64,000 nt of DNA from Humisphaera borealis (GTDB lineage Bacteria > Planctomycetota > Phycisphaerae > Tepidisphaerales > Tepidisphaeraceae). Numbering within the stretch: position 1 is the stretch's first letter; each line of letters starts with the position of its first letter. The DNA lies in contig NZ_CP063458.1 of assembly GCF_015169395.1 (NCBI RefSeq), positions 4,960,001 to 5,024,000 of the forward strand, in the 5' to 3' direction. Below the pieces are notes generated by a model, which saw only the letters and a list, made by a program, of their open reading frames with translations, searched no databases and was not told the DNA's origin. Both the position numbers and the translations under genes were made by a program. Positions 1 to 7,518 of the stretch are shown piece after piece.

Positions 1-104
1 TGTTGACCACGGTCGCCGGAACCAAATCCGCCACGCTGCAGTTCCTTACGAATGACAGCGACGAAGGGACGTTTAACTTCAATATCAGTGGCGTGGTGAA
101 GTGA
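1..104 (+). CDS. C-terminal end of a secreted choice-of-anchor-D-like protein (partial)
   Basis: The window opens inside a plus-strand reading frame that runs from base 3 to a TGA at 102-104. The 33 visible residues end in NDSDEGTFNFNISGVVK. The pattern N-D-x-D-E-x-x-F-x-F-x-I-x-G is what the last beta strands of Ig-like ASH/HYDIN (choice-of-anchor D) repeats usually look like in large secreted bacterial proteins. The rest of the gene lies upstream and cannot be judged. A hairpin starts seven bases after the stop, which supports a real gene end. Assignment to the family is inference from one short motif. Confidence 0.55.
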   Translation, partial: LTTVAGTKSATLQFLTNDSDEGTFNFNISGVVK

Positions 105-110
105 CGTTAA

Positions 111-145
111 CAGAGTGGGCGCAACCAGCGGGTACGCCCACTCTG
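111..145 (+). terminator. Hairpin after the first gene
   Basis: An 11-bp perfect stem (111-121 with 135-145, CAGAGTGGGCG and its complement) surrounds a 13-base loop. It starts seven bases after the stop codon of the upstream plus-strand gene. There is no T-tract, so it may act as a weak or Rho-assisted terminator or as a 3'-end stabiliser. Confidence 0.5.
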
Positions 146-185
146 CGGCGTGCAGCAGTAAAACAGAAGAACGTGCACCTCCGGC

Positions 186-218
186 GCGACCGCTAAACAG
201 TCACTGTTTAGCGGTCGC
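186..218. terminator. 15-bp perfect hairpin between convergent genes
   Basis: Bases 186-200 pair perfectly with 204-218 around a 3-base loop (GCGACCGCTAAACAG and its complement). Flanking GCACCTCCG/CGAAGGTGC extends the stem with one mismatch. It lies between the end of the first plus-strand gene and the end of hsp20 on the minus strand, so it is well placed as a bidirectional terminator. It could also be one of the local mobile palindromes. Confidence 0.5.
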
Positions 219-272
219 ACCGAAGGTGCGCGTCTTCGTTTCTTAAGCAGTCTTTGCGTTCGGCGATTCGAG

Positions 273-713
273 TTATCCGACCGCGATCTTTCGCGGCTTG
301 GTCTCTTCCCGCTTGTTCAGCGAGACTGTCAGCACGCCGTCTTCGAGCCGTGCATTGACCGTCTTCTCGTCGACGGTCGGCGGGAGCGTGAAGCTGCGGA
401 GGAAGCGGCTGTACCGGCGTTCATTGAGCAGGTAGTCGCCTTTCTTCTCGTCGCGACGCTCTTCCTTCTTCTCGGCGGAAATCGTCAGCGTCTGGTTCTC
501 AAGCGTGATATCGACTTCCTCTTTCCTGAAGCCCGGGAGCTCCGCTTCGACGACGAGCGTGTCGCCGTCTTCGCGGATATCGACGCCATACGGTGCCAGG
601 CGGGCACCGTTGCTCTGGCCGCTGTTGAAGATGCGGTTGAGCACGTCAAACTCACGGGTGATGTTTTCGAACGGATCCACAAAACCTCTGGCAACACGTG
701 TGGGCAGTGACAT
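273..713 (-). CDS. Hsp20/alpha-crystallin family small heat shock protein
   Basis: An ATP-independent holdase chaperone of 146 aa, the usual length. The alpha-crystallin domain covers roughly residues 40-135. It includes the typical start PYGVDIREDGDTLVVEAELPG and the closing strand motif LEDGVLTVSLNK, the A-x-x-x-x-G-V-L-x-V-x-L signature of the family. The tail ends in KPRKIAVG; the I-A-V stretch resembles the I-x-I/V oligomerisation motif. ATG at 713 is preceded by AAGGAGAA at good spacing. A sigma-54-like promoter candidate lies about 85 bases upstream. The gene stands alone between convergent and divergent neighbours. Confidence 0.95.
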   Translation of the reverse strand: MSLPTRVARGFVDPFENITREFDVLNRIFNSGQSNGARLAPYGVDIREDGDTLVVEAELPGFRKEEVDITLENQTLTISAEKKEERRDEKKGDYLLNERRYSRFLRSFTLPPTVDEKTVNARLEDGVLTVSLNKREETKPRKIAVG

Positions 714-796
714 GGTGGTTCTCCTTTCGTTTACTCTCTATGCTCTGGACGTATCGCTCTGCGGCGACCGTTCGTCGCGGCGACAGAACACCATGA

Positions 797-812
797 AACA
801 AAGCCTGTGCCA
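797..812 (-). promoter_or_regulatory. Possible sigma-54-type promoter upstream of hsp20
   Basis: Read on the minus strand the site is TGGCACAGGCTTTGTT. It matches the sigma-54 consensus TGGCAC-N5-TTGC except that the last C is T. The spacing of the GG and G(C/T) elements is correct. It would give a leader of roughly 75 bases before the hsp20 start. A single match of this kind can occur by chance, and no activator gene is nearby. Confidence 0.3.
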
Positions 813-923
813 AAAACTCCGTTCGTATTGAACTCCCCTAATCGTCTCATTTGATGGCACTTACGAATTACCCCGGAAGAGCCCGTTTCACTGGATAAAA
901 CTGCCACTTTTGCAGTGGTTGTC

Positions 924-1838
924 ATGATGGCAGAGAGACCCTCCTTGTACGTTATTCTCGGACCGACCGCGTCGGGTAAATCGGCGTTGGCGATGGCTTT
1001 GGCCAGGCGGCATAAGGGCGAAATCCTGTCGGTCGACTCGATGCAGGTCTACCGCGACATGGACATCGGCACCGCCAAGCCGACGGCGGAAGAGCAGGCG
1101 GAGATCCGCCACCATCTGATCGACCTGCTTACGCCCGATGCCGAGTTCACGGTCGCACGGTTCGTGGAACTCGCCGATGCAGTCATCGCCGGTGCCGCGG
1201 CCCGCGGCGTCCCACTCATCGCCACCGGCGGCACGCCGCTGTACTACAAGGCGCTGTTCGAAGGTTTGTTTGAAGGGCCCGGTGCCGACGACGAAATCCG
1301 CCGACGCCTGGCCGAGCAGACCAATGAGGCCCTGCATGCCCGACTGCTTGAGGTCGATCCGGCAGCGGGGGCGCGCATCCATGTGAACGACCACAAACGG
1401 CTCGTCCGCGCCCTGGAAGTCTTCGAACTGACCGGCCAGCCCATCTCATCCTTCCAGACGCACTGGACAAGCCCGCAGCCGCGCCACGCCGCGACGTGGA
1501 TCGGCCTGGACTGGGAAAAGGAAGCAATCAATCGACGGATCAACGCGCGAACCAAGGCCATGCTGTCGGCTGGTTGGGTGGATGAGGTCAGGACACTGCT
1601 CGCGAAGTACCCCACGCTCAGCAAGACCGCCGGCGAGGCGACCGGATACCGCGAACTGATCGACCACGTTCAAGGGAAGATCTCGCTGGACGACGCGTTC
1701 GAGCAGATCAAGATCGCCACCCGGCAATTGGCCCGCCGACAGATGAAATGGTTTCGAAGGTTTCCGGGCGTTCGCTGGACCAGCGGCGACGTACCCGCGG
1801 AATCGCTGGTCAATCAGGTCGTTTCCACGGGCACCTGA
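924..1838 (+). CDS. miaA: tRNA dimethylallyltransferase MiaA
   Basis: Transfers a dimethylallyl group to N6 of A37 in tRNAs that read codons starting with U; acts in the cytosol. The protein starts with the P-loop GPTASGKSAL at residues 10-20, then VDSMQVYRDMDIGTAKP, both diagnostic of MiaA. The DLLTPDAEFTVARF segment, ATGGTPLY and HVNDHKRLVRALEVFE follow, all strongly conserved in the family. About 304 aa, normal length. The frame also opens at GTG 915, but ATG at 924 or 927 is more likely; no clear ribosome site decides between them. It diverges from hsp20. Confidence 0.96.
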   Translation: MMAERPSLYVILGPTASGKSALAMALARRHKGEILSVDSMQVYRDMDIGTAKPTAEEQAEIRHHLIDLLTPDAEFTVARFVELADAVIAGAAARGVPLIATGGTPLYYKALFEGLFEGPGADDEIRRRLAEQTNEALHARLLEVDPAAGARIHVNDHKRLVRALEVFELTGQPISSFQTHWTSPQPRHAATWIGLDWEKEAINRRINARTKAMLSAGWVDEVRTLLAKYPTLSKTAGEATGYRELIDHVQGKISLDDAFEQIKIATRQLARRQMKWFRRFPGVRWTSGDVPAESLVNQVVSTGT

Positions 1839-1908
1839 GTTGGCGTTTTCTCGCGCTTGGCCACGAGCGGTGCACCGCTTGGTGTGAATGTGGGAATCCC
1901 GTCAGGGG

Positions 1909-2676
1909 TCAATGGGCCGTCCAGCCGCCGTCGACCGACAACATGCTTCCGGTCATATAGCTGGAGGCGTCGCTCGCCAGCAGCAGGGCGGGGCCCTGGA
2001 TCTCAGCGAGCTTTCCCCATCGCTTGAGTGCAATCACGTTGTTGATCAGTTTTTCGCCGTCGGGCGTGCCGGCGATGGGTGTGTTGATCTCCGTCAGGAA
2101 CGGCCCCGGGCACAACGCGTTGACCGTGATGCCGTCCCCGGCCAGTTCAAGCGCGAGCGTACGGGTCATCTGCACGATCGCACCCTTGCTCGACGCATAG
2201 GGCGTGCGACCCGCCAACCCGACCAGCCCTAGCGCGCTGGCAAGATTGATGATCCGCCCGTATCCCGCCTTCTTCATGTGCGGCACGACCGCGCGGCAAC
2301 ACAACCACGTTCCCGTGACATTCGTCTCCATAATGCGGCGATAAGTGTCCACCGGGAATGTCTCGATCGGCCCGCGGATGTTGATGCCGGCGGAGTTGAT
2401 CAGGATATCGATCCTGCCGAATCGACGGATGCCTTCGTCAATCAACGCGACACAGTCCCCCTCGCGGGTGACGTCGGCCGATACGCCATGGACGACACGC
2501 CCCGAAGCATCGGCGACGGCTTTGGCAGAAGCAGCGGCCTGTCCGGCGTCGCGCCCGGCCAGCAGCAGATTCGCGCCCGCTGCGGCGAGCGCCTCGGCCA
2601 TCGCCAGCCCAAGCCCGCGCGTGCCACCGGTGATGACGGCAGACTTTCCCGAAAGATCAAAGAGGTTGGTCGGCAT
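1909..2676 (-). CDS. SDR-family NAD(P)-dependent oxidoreductase (gluconate 5-dehydrogenase-like)
   Basis: A classical short-chain dehydrogenase of 255 aa. It has the nucleotide motif TGGTRGLG near residue 17, NSAG near residue 93, catalytic Ser in NLASALG and YASSK for the Tyr/Lys pair. The C-terminus [17 protein letters not shown] is the usual end of this family. The opening [15 protein letters not shown] resembles gluconate 5-dehydrogenase and related sugar-acid dehydrogenases, but substrate cannot be set from sequence. It converges with miaA. A nested inverted repeat occupies the gap upstream of its start. Confidence 0.9.
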   Translation of the reverse strand: MPTNLFDLSGKSAVITGGTRGLGLAMAEALAAAGANLLLAGRDAGQAAASAKAVADASGRVVHGVSADVTREGDCVALIDEGIRRFGRIDILINSAGINIRGPIETFPVDTYRRIMETNVTGTWLCCRAVVPHMKKAGYGRIINLASALGLVGLAGRTPYASSKGAIVQMTRTLALELAGDGITVNALCPGPFLTEINTPIAGTPDGEKLINNVIALKRWGKLAEIQGPALLLASDASSYMTGSMLSVDGGWTAH

Positions 2677-2695
2677 GATGGCGGCATCGTACAGG

Positions 2696-2925
2696 AGAGA
2701 TCACCACCGAGGCACGGAGACACAGAGGGGTAACTGGTGCGACCAAGCCAACTCGGTGTTGGGTCCAAGGGAGAGAACCACAGATGCACACAGATCTACT
2801 CAGATAGAGAATCAATGACCGCCTTCTCATCTGTGAAGATCTGTGTGCATCTGTGGTTCTGAGCCATTGATTACAAGGTGAACTCCGGAGGACAAGTGAC
2901 CCTCCGTGTCTCCGTGGTGATCTCC
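2696..2925. repeat. Nested double inverted repeat
   Basis: Two inverted repeats lie one inside the other. The outer arms are 2696-2728 and 2900-2925, with cores GAGATCACCAC and CGGAGACAC. The inner arms are 2773-2797 and 2839-2862, with ACCACAGATGCACACAGATCT against AGATCTGTGTGCATCTGTGGT in a near-perfect 24-bp match. The element fills almost the whole gap between the SDR gene and the DUF1501 gene. The outer arms share wording (GAGGCAC...CAGAGGG) with the repeat at 38484-38648, so the two are related. Confidence 0.85.
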
Positions 2926-2948
2926 TTCGCCGGGCTCTCGATCAAGCT

Positions 2949-4316
2949 TCACAGCAGGATGTCCGTCGCCACGTCACCCTTGGTGTCCGTGAGGCGGAAG
3001 TCGCGGCCGGCGAACTTGTAGGTCAGTTTTTCGTGGTCGAGGCCCAGAAGGTGCAGAATGGTGGCGTGCAGGTCGTGCGTGCTCATCTTCCCGGTGGCGG
3101 CGTTCTCGCCCAGGTCGTCGGTTGAACCGTACCGCAGGCCACCCTTTACGCCGCCGCCGGCCATCCACATGGAGTAGCCGCGGTTGGCGTGGCCGCGCCC
3201 GCCGGCACCGTCTTCCCGCGGTGTTCGGCCGAACTCGCCGCCCCAGACGATCAACGTGTCCTTCAGCATCCCCAGGCGTTTGAGGTCGGCGATCAGCCCG
3301 GCGATCGGCTTGTCGATCGCCGCCGCCCGGCCGGCCAGCGCGTCCTTGAGCTTATGGTGGTGGTCCCAGCCGTTGCTGGTGAGCTGAATGAACCGCACGC
3401 CCTTTTCCGCCAGCCGCCGTGCCATCAGGCACTGCAGGCCGAACTGCGACGTCGTGCCGTCATCAAGGCCGTAGAGTTCGCGGACTGCCTCGGGTTCGCC
3501 GGAAACGTCGAGTGTCTGCGGTACCGACGTCTGCATCTTGAACGCCATCTCGTACGACTCGATCAGGCCTTCCAATTCCGGATGTCCAGGATCGGTCGCG
3601 AGAAAGCGCTGGTTGGCTCGGCGCACAAAATCGAGCTGTCGTCGCTGGTCGCCGTTCGACAGGTGCCGATTGACGACATTGGGGATCGACGCCGCACCGC
3701 TCAGCAGCTTTGTGCCTTGGTAGGTCGCAGGGAGGAACGCCGACCCATAGTTCTGCGCTCCGCCCAGGTGGCCCACGGGGTTGATCGTGACGAATCCCGG
3801 CAGATCCTCGGCGACGGTTCCCAGCCCGTACACCACCCACGACCCGAGTGACGGCCGGACGAAGTTCTCCGCCCCGGTGTGCAGCGCGACGATCGCCTGC
3901 TGGTGGCCGGGTGTCTTGGTGGTCATGCCGTTCAAGAGGCACAGTTCGTCGGCGTGCCGGGACAGGTGCGGGAAGACGTCCGCGATCGGCAGGCCGCTCT
4001 TGCCACACCGCTCGAATGGAAAAACGCCGGGCAAGTAGCGCCCGCCGGCGCGAGCCAGTTCGGGCTTCTGGTCGAACGTATCGACGTGGCTCGGCCCGCC
4101 CTCCATAAACAGAAAGATGACCCGCTTGGCCTTGGCCGGGAGATGAGGCGGTTTAGGTGCGAGCGGACTGCGGTAGGGCGATGGTGCGACGGCCTGCCCC
4201 TGTGCCCATTGCGCGTGCAGCGCCGCGAGGGCCACCGCGCCGAAACCTGACGCCGAATGCCGCAGGACGTCACGGCGAGAAATGAGCAGCCGGGTGTTTT
4301 GACAGGTTCGGAACAT
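2949..4316 (-). CDS. DUF1501 domain-containing protein, Tat-type signal
   Basis: A 455-aa member of the DUF1501 family, which is greatly expanded in planctomycetes and structurally related to sulfatases/alkaline phosphatases; the reaction is unknown. The N-terminus ISRRDVLRHSASGFGAVALA is a twin-arginine signal, so the protein is exported folded. Family landmarks are FLFMEGGPSHVDTFDQKP, a central WDHH, and WGGEFGRTP near the C-terminus. It lies 120 bp downstream of the DUF1549/DUF1553 gene on the same strand, the standard arrangement for this pair. An inverted repeat sits in the gap. Confidence 0.93.
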   Translation of the reverse strand: MFRTCQNTRLLISRRDVLRHSASGFGAVALAALHAQWAQGQAVAPSPYRSPLAPKPPHLPAKAKRVIFLFMEGGPSHVDTFDQKPELARAGGRYLPGVFPFERCGKSGLPIADVFPHLSRHADELCLLNGMTTKTPGHQQAIVALHTGAENFVRPSLGSWVVYGLGTVAEDLPGFVTINPVGHLGGAQNYGSAFLPATYQGTKLLSGAASIPNVVNRHLSNGDQRRQLDFVRRANQRFLATDPGHPELEGLIESYEMAFKMQTSVPQTLDVSGEPEAVRELYGLDDGTTSQFGLQCLMARRLAEKGVRFIQLTSNGWDHHHKLKDALAGRAAAIDKPIAGLIADLKRLGMLKDTLIVWGGEFGRTPREDGAGGRGHANRGYSMWMAGGGVKGGLRYGSTDDLGENAATGKMSTHDLHATILHLLGLDHEKLTYKFAGRDFRLTDTKGDVATDILL

Positions 4317-4342
4317 GGGTTGTCCTCTCTAAGCTCCGGGCC

Positions 4343-4410
4343 GCGCTCCGCTTCGCGTCGCGGCTAACCATCGGTCACTCTCGGGTTAGCCGCGACGCGC
4401 AGCGGAGCGT
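4343..4410. repeat. Inverted repeat between DUF1553 and DUF1501 genes
   Basis: Arms 4343-4369 and 4384-4410 pair as GCGCTCCGC...GCGACGCGGCTAACC-type complements with few mismatches and a 14-base loop. It fills most of the short gap between two co-directional genes, so any transcript covering both would carry this hairpin. Confidence 0.75.
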
Positions 4411-4435
4411 TCGTCACGCGAAACGCGTACGGACC

Positions 4436-6463
4436 CTACCGCACGTACCGAAACTCCGCGGTTGCCATCAGGCCCTGTGTCAGCACGGTCCAGACGTATT
4501 GGTCTGTCGGGCGAGCCGCCGCTCGTAGTTCTGCCAGCAGTGATGTCGCGTCCTTCAATTCCTCCGCCGACGGAACTCTGCCGACGAGATGCCGATACGC
4601 CAGCACAACGCGATCGGCTTCCTTCATCGAACGGTTCGCCAGCAGAACTTCGGCCGCGTCCTGGGCACAGCCGGTTGCGAAATCGCTGTTCATAAAGAAC
4701 AGCGCCTGCAAGCCGACCGTCGTCACTTCGCGCTGGCCGAGAATCTGTGACGGGTCGGGGAAGTCGAACGTCGTGAACAATTCGGGCAGCAGCGATCGAA
4801 GCACCGGCAGATAGACGGTTCGACACGACGCATTCACGCCGAGCAGGCTGTAGGTGCTCGCCCCCCGGGCCTTCCCGCCAATGCCTGCGACCTGAATGCC
4901 CTCCGGCCGGCTGAAGTCGAGACGGCCCGCTGCCAGCAGCATGCTGTCACGGATCGCCTCGATTTCCAGCCGGCGGATGCTCATCTTCCAGAACAGCTCA
5001 TTCTGCGGGTCGCGATTGCGATTGGCCGAGCCCAAGGGCACCGCCGACGCCTGTCGATACGTCCGGCTGAGCACGAGCGATCGAATCAGCCCTTTCACCG
5101 ACCACCCGCCGGCGACAAATCGGCTCGCCAGATGATCGAGCAGTTCCGGATGCGTCGGCGACTCGCCGGTGGTTCCGAAGTCGTCGACCGTCCGGACCAG
5201 TCCCCGGCCGAAGAGGTGCTGCCAGATGCGGTTGACCATCACCCGCGCGGTCAGTGGGTTTTGCGGCGAGACGATCCAGTCGGCCAGCTCCAGCCGGCCG
5301 CTGGCATTGGCCGGCACCTTCCGCCATTGCGGCAGGCCGGGAATGCGCACGTCGCCGCGGGGCGGTGCTTCGGCGCGATCGCGTGGCCTGCCTTTAAGCC
5401 GGATATCGCAGTCGGCGAGGTCGCCTTCAGTCAGGCCCATCGCGACGTTGGGATCGGTCGCAAAGCGGATGTTCCGCTTACCCGAGCGCCATTCGGCCTG
5501 GAAGTCCGACATCGAATGGACGCCGGATGGAACCGCCGCCGACTGACCCTTGGCCACCGGCAGTCGGACCAGCGATTGAAAATCGACGTAATCGAGGTTC
5601 CGCTCCGAGTGGGCCCCCTGGCCCGACAACGTCCGCGAACTGTAGAAGACGCCGGCGACCGCGTAATAGTCGCGCATGCTGATCGGGTCGTACTTGTGGT
5701 CGTGGCAGCGGGCGCAACTGATGGTCAGGCCGAGGAACGCCCGCGAGGTGACGTCGATCTGGTCGTCCACGCGGTCGAGAACGAACTGCTCGTGGTCACC
5801 TTCCTGCACGTCCGCCGGGCTCAGCGCGAGCAGGCCGGTCGCCGTGCGGAACTCACGCTGCTGATCGACGCTAGTCGCCGGCAGCAGATCGCCGGCGATC
5901 TGTTCGCGGATGAACTGGTTGTAGGGCTTGTCCTTGTTGAACGCGTCGATGACGTAGTCACGGTAGCGGAAGGCGTAAGTGAACGGCGCGTTCCAGCTTC
6001 GTCCGCCGCTGTCGGCATAGTGAACGACATCGAGCCAGTTCCGGCCCCAACGTTCGCCGAAGCGGGGCGACGCCAGGTAACGATCGACGACCCTGGCGAA
6101 CGCGACATCATCGGGCGACTTGTCCTGCAGGAAGGCGTCGATATCGGCGATCGTCGCGGGTAAGCCCGTGAGATCGAACGCCACGCGGCGGATGAGCGTC
6201 GTCCGGTCGGCGTCGCCGCTGGGTTTCAGGTTTGCCGCTTCCAACTTGGCGAGAACAAATCGGTCAACGTCACTACGCGGCCAGGTGGCATCTTTGACAA
6301 CGGGGGCGGGCGGATTGGCGATGGGGTCGAACGACCAGAGCAGGTTGTCGTCGGCGACAGCAGACTTCGTTGCCGGAGCGGCGGCCAGACCTGCACCAGC
6401 GCCGACGAGAACCAGGACAAGGCCGCACGCCGCGGTCCAATTACGCTTGAGTTCTGTCGTCAT
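4436..6463 (-). CDS. DUF1549/DUF1553 domain-containing secreted protein
   Basis: About 675 aa with a signal peptide-like start (TAACGLVLVLVGAGAGLAAA). The N-terminal half is DUF1549: WPRSDVDRFVLAKLEAANL, TLIRRVAFDLTGLP and the CxxCHDHK-type stretch ISCARCHDHKYDP. The C-terminal half is DUF1553: NPLTARVMVNRIWQHLFGRGLV, TGESPTHPELLDHLA and SRTYRQ. Unlike many planctomycete relatives it has no separate N-terminal cytochrome-c (PSCyt1) domain. The frame opens at 6475, but GGAG sits six bases before the second ATG at 6463, which I prefer. It precedes its usual DUF1501 partner; function of the pair is unknown. Confidence 0.93.
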   Translation of the reverse strand: MTTELKRNWTAACGLVLVLVGAGAGLAAAPATKSAVADDNLLWSFDPIANPPAPVVKDATWPRSDVDRFVLAKLEAANLKPSGDADRTTLIRRVAFDLTGLPATIADIDAFLQDKSPDDVAFARVVDRYLASPRFGERWGRNWLDVVHYADSGGRSWNAPFTYAFRYRDYVIDAFNKDKPYNQFIREQIAGDLLPATSVDQQREFRTATGLLALSPADVQEGDHEQFVLDRVDDQIDVTSRAFLGLTISCARCHDHKYDPISMRDYYAVAGVFYSSRTLSGQGAHSERNLDYVDFQSLVRLPVAKGQSAAVPSGVHSMSDFQAEWRSGKRNIRFATDPNVAMGLTEGDLADCDIRLKGRPRDRAEAPPRGDVRIPGLPQWRKVPANASGRLELADWIVSPQNPLTARVMVNRIWQHLFGRGLVRTVDDFGTTGESPTHPELLDHLASRFVAGGWSVKGLIRSLVLSRTYRQASAVPLGSANRNRDPQNELFWKMSIRRLEIEAIRDSMLLAAGRLDFSRPEGIQVAGIGGKARGASTYSLLGVNASCRTVYLPVLRSLLPELFTTFDFPDPSQILGQREVTTVGLQALFFMNSDFATGCAQDAAEVLLANRSMKEADRVVLAYRHLVGRVPSAEELKDATSLLAELRAAARPTDQYVWTVLTQGLMATAEFRYVR

Positions 6464-6562
6464 GGCGAACTCCATGTACGGTCACCAACGGGTCACGATT
6501 CCACGAAGGCGCGTGTTCTCGTCCTGGACCAAGTATCCGCGACGCGAAGTAGAGCACGTGCG

Positions 6563-7336
6563 TCACACCACCGTCTGCGTGACACCGAGCTTCTTCAGCA
6601 CTTCTTCTGGTGGGCCGTCGAAGCTGCCGAGGGCTACATTCCCCACGTACCCGATTGCTTCCCAGCCGGGCGGCGTGGCGTAGTACGCGCCGGCGGCGAC
6701 GCCGCGGAACTTGATGAAAAACTTCGCCGCCGTCTTGAACTCTTTCTTGGCCTTGATCGGGTCGCAGATGTCGTCGCAGATCGCCGTCTTCTGATCGTCG
6801 GCAAGGTCGGCGAACGGCTTCTTGAATCGCTTGTTCGCCTCGATATCGATCCAGTCGAGGCCGGGCAGGATGATCGCGCGGTCAGCCTGCTGGATCGGGT
6901 AGGGGGCCGAGACCCACTCATCGATCATCGCCGGCACGTTCACTTCGCTAGCGGCGGGGCCGAGGTTGTCCTTCGGGAAGATGACATCGGCCAGCGCCGT
7001 TGCGGCGGTCTTCTGGGCGGGGCTGAGCGTCAGCGGCCAGATGTCGCCGGGCTTGTGGAACGCGACGAGGTTCGGATCGGTGCCGTAGCCGGCGACGGGT
7101 CGGGTCGTGGCCAGTCGCGAGGCATCTTCCTGGCCCTGGCCGATGGGCGCGGCGTCCGGCGGGCCACCCGCCGGGGGTTGGGACGGAGGCACTTTCGACG
7201 TCGGTTCGCCGCTTGTGCATCCCGGCAGCGAGGCCGCCGTCACCGCGCCCAGAACCCATTGGATCGCCGACCGGCGTGAGAGCATGGGATCGGTCGTCTT
7301 GCCGTCGATGGTGAGGTGGGTGAGTTGCTTGGCCAT
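6563..7336 (-). CDS. Gluconate 2-dehydrogenase subunit 3 family protein
   Basis: 257 aa. SRRSAIQWVLGAV followed by a Cys in SLPGCTSG looks like a Tat-type or lipoprotein signal. The body has LSPAQKTAATALADVIFP and a following D-E-W, which are typical of the small subunit that accompanies membrane-bound GMC flavoprotein dehydrogenases. It presumably anchors or exports the catalytic subunit encoded just upstream. The open frame extends to 7474, but that extension is repeat-derived; ATG 7336 gives a normal N-terminus. Confidence 0.88.
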   Translation of the reverse strand: MAKQLTHLTIDGKTTDPMLSRRSAIQWVLGAVTAASLPGCTSGEPTSKVPPSQPPAGGPPDAAPIGQGQEDASRLATTRPVAGYGTDPNLVAFHKPGDIWPLTLSPAQKTAATALADVIFPKDNLGPAASEVNVPAMIDEWVSAPYPIQQADRAIILPGLDWIDIEANKRFKKPFADLADDQKTAICDDICDPIKAKKEFKTAAKFFIKFRGVAAGAYYATPPGWEAIGYVGNVALGSFDGPPEEVLKKLGVTQTVV

Positions 7337-7376
7337 GATCGTATTCCTTCGGTCACATCTCCAACCGGATGGCTCT

Positions 7377-7465
7377 GGGTGCCATGGGCTGGCGTACTCG
7401 CCTGCCCGTGGTCTTTGGTGAGTCGCGCCGCCACGGGCAGCGGAGTACCGCAGCCCATGGCACCC
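7377..7465. repeat. 35-bp-arm inverted repeat
   Basis: Arms 7377-7411 and 7431-7465 are near-perfect complements (GGGTGCCATGGGCTG... with ...CAGCCCATGGCACCC). Each arm is itself a small hairpin of the form GGGC..GCG-TACT-CGC..GCCC. It lies in the gap between the GMC gene and its partner. A single arm of the same family appears in frame at 14243-14273. Confidence 0.85.
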
Positions 7466-7497
7466 GGTGTTCACGGCTTGATTCCGCGAACCGTTGC

Positions 7498-7518
7498 GTC
7501 CGCCAAGGCGGACCCTAC
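7498..7518 (-). repeat. Single GTAGGGTCCGCC element overlapping the GMC stop codon
   Basis: On the minus strand the sequence reads GTAGGGTCCGCCTTGGCGGA, a hairpin GTCCGCC-TT-GGCGGA with a GTAG foot. The TAG of GTAG at 7515-7517 is the stop codon of the GMC oxidoreductase gene. The same element is found as inverted pairs at 37439-37540, 50438-50504 and 54626-54729. Confidence 0.8.
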
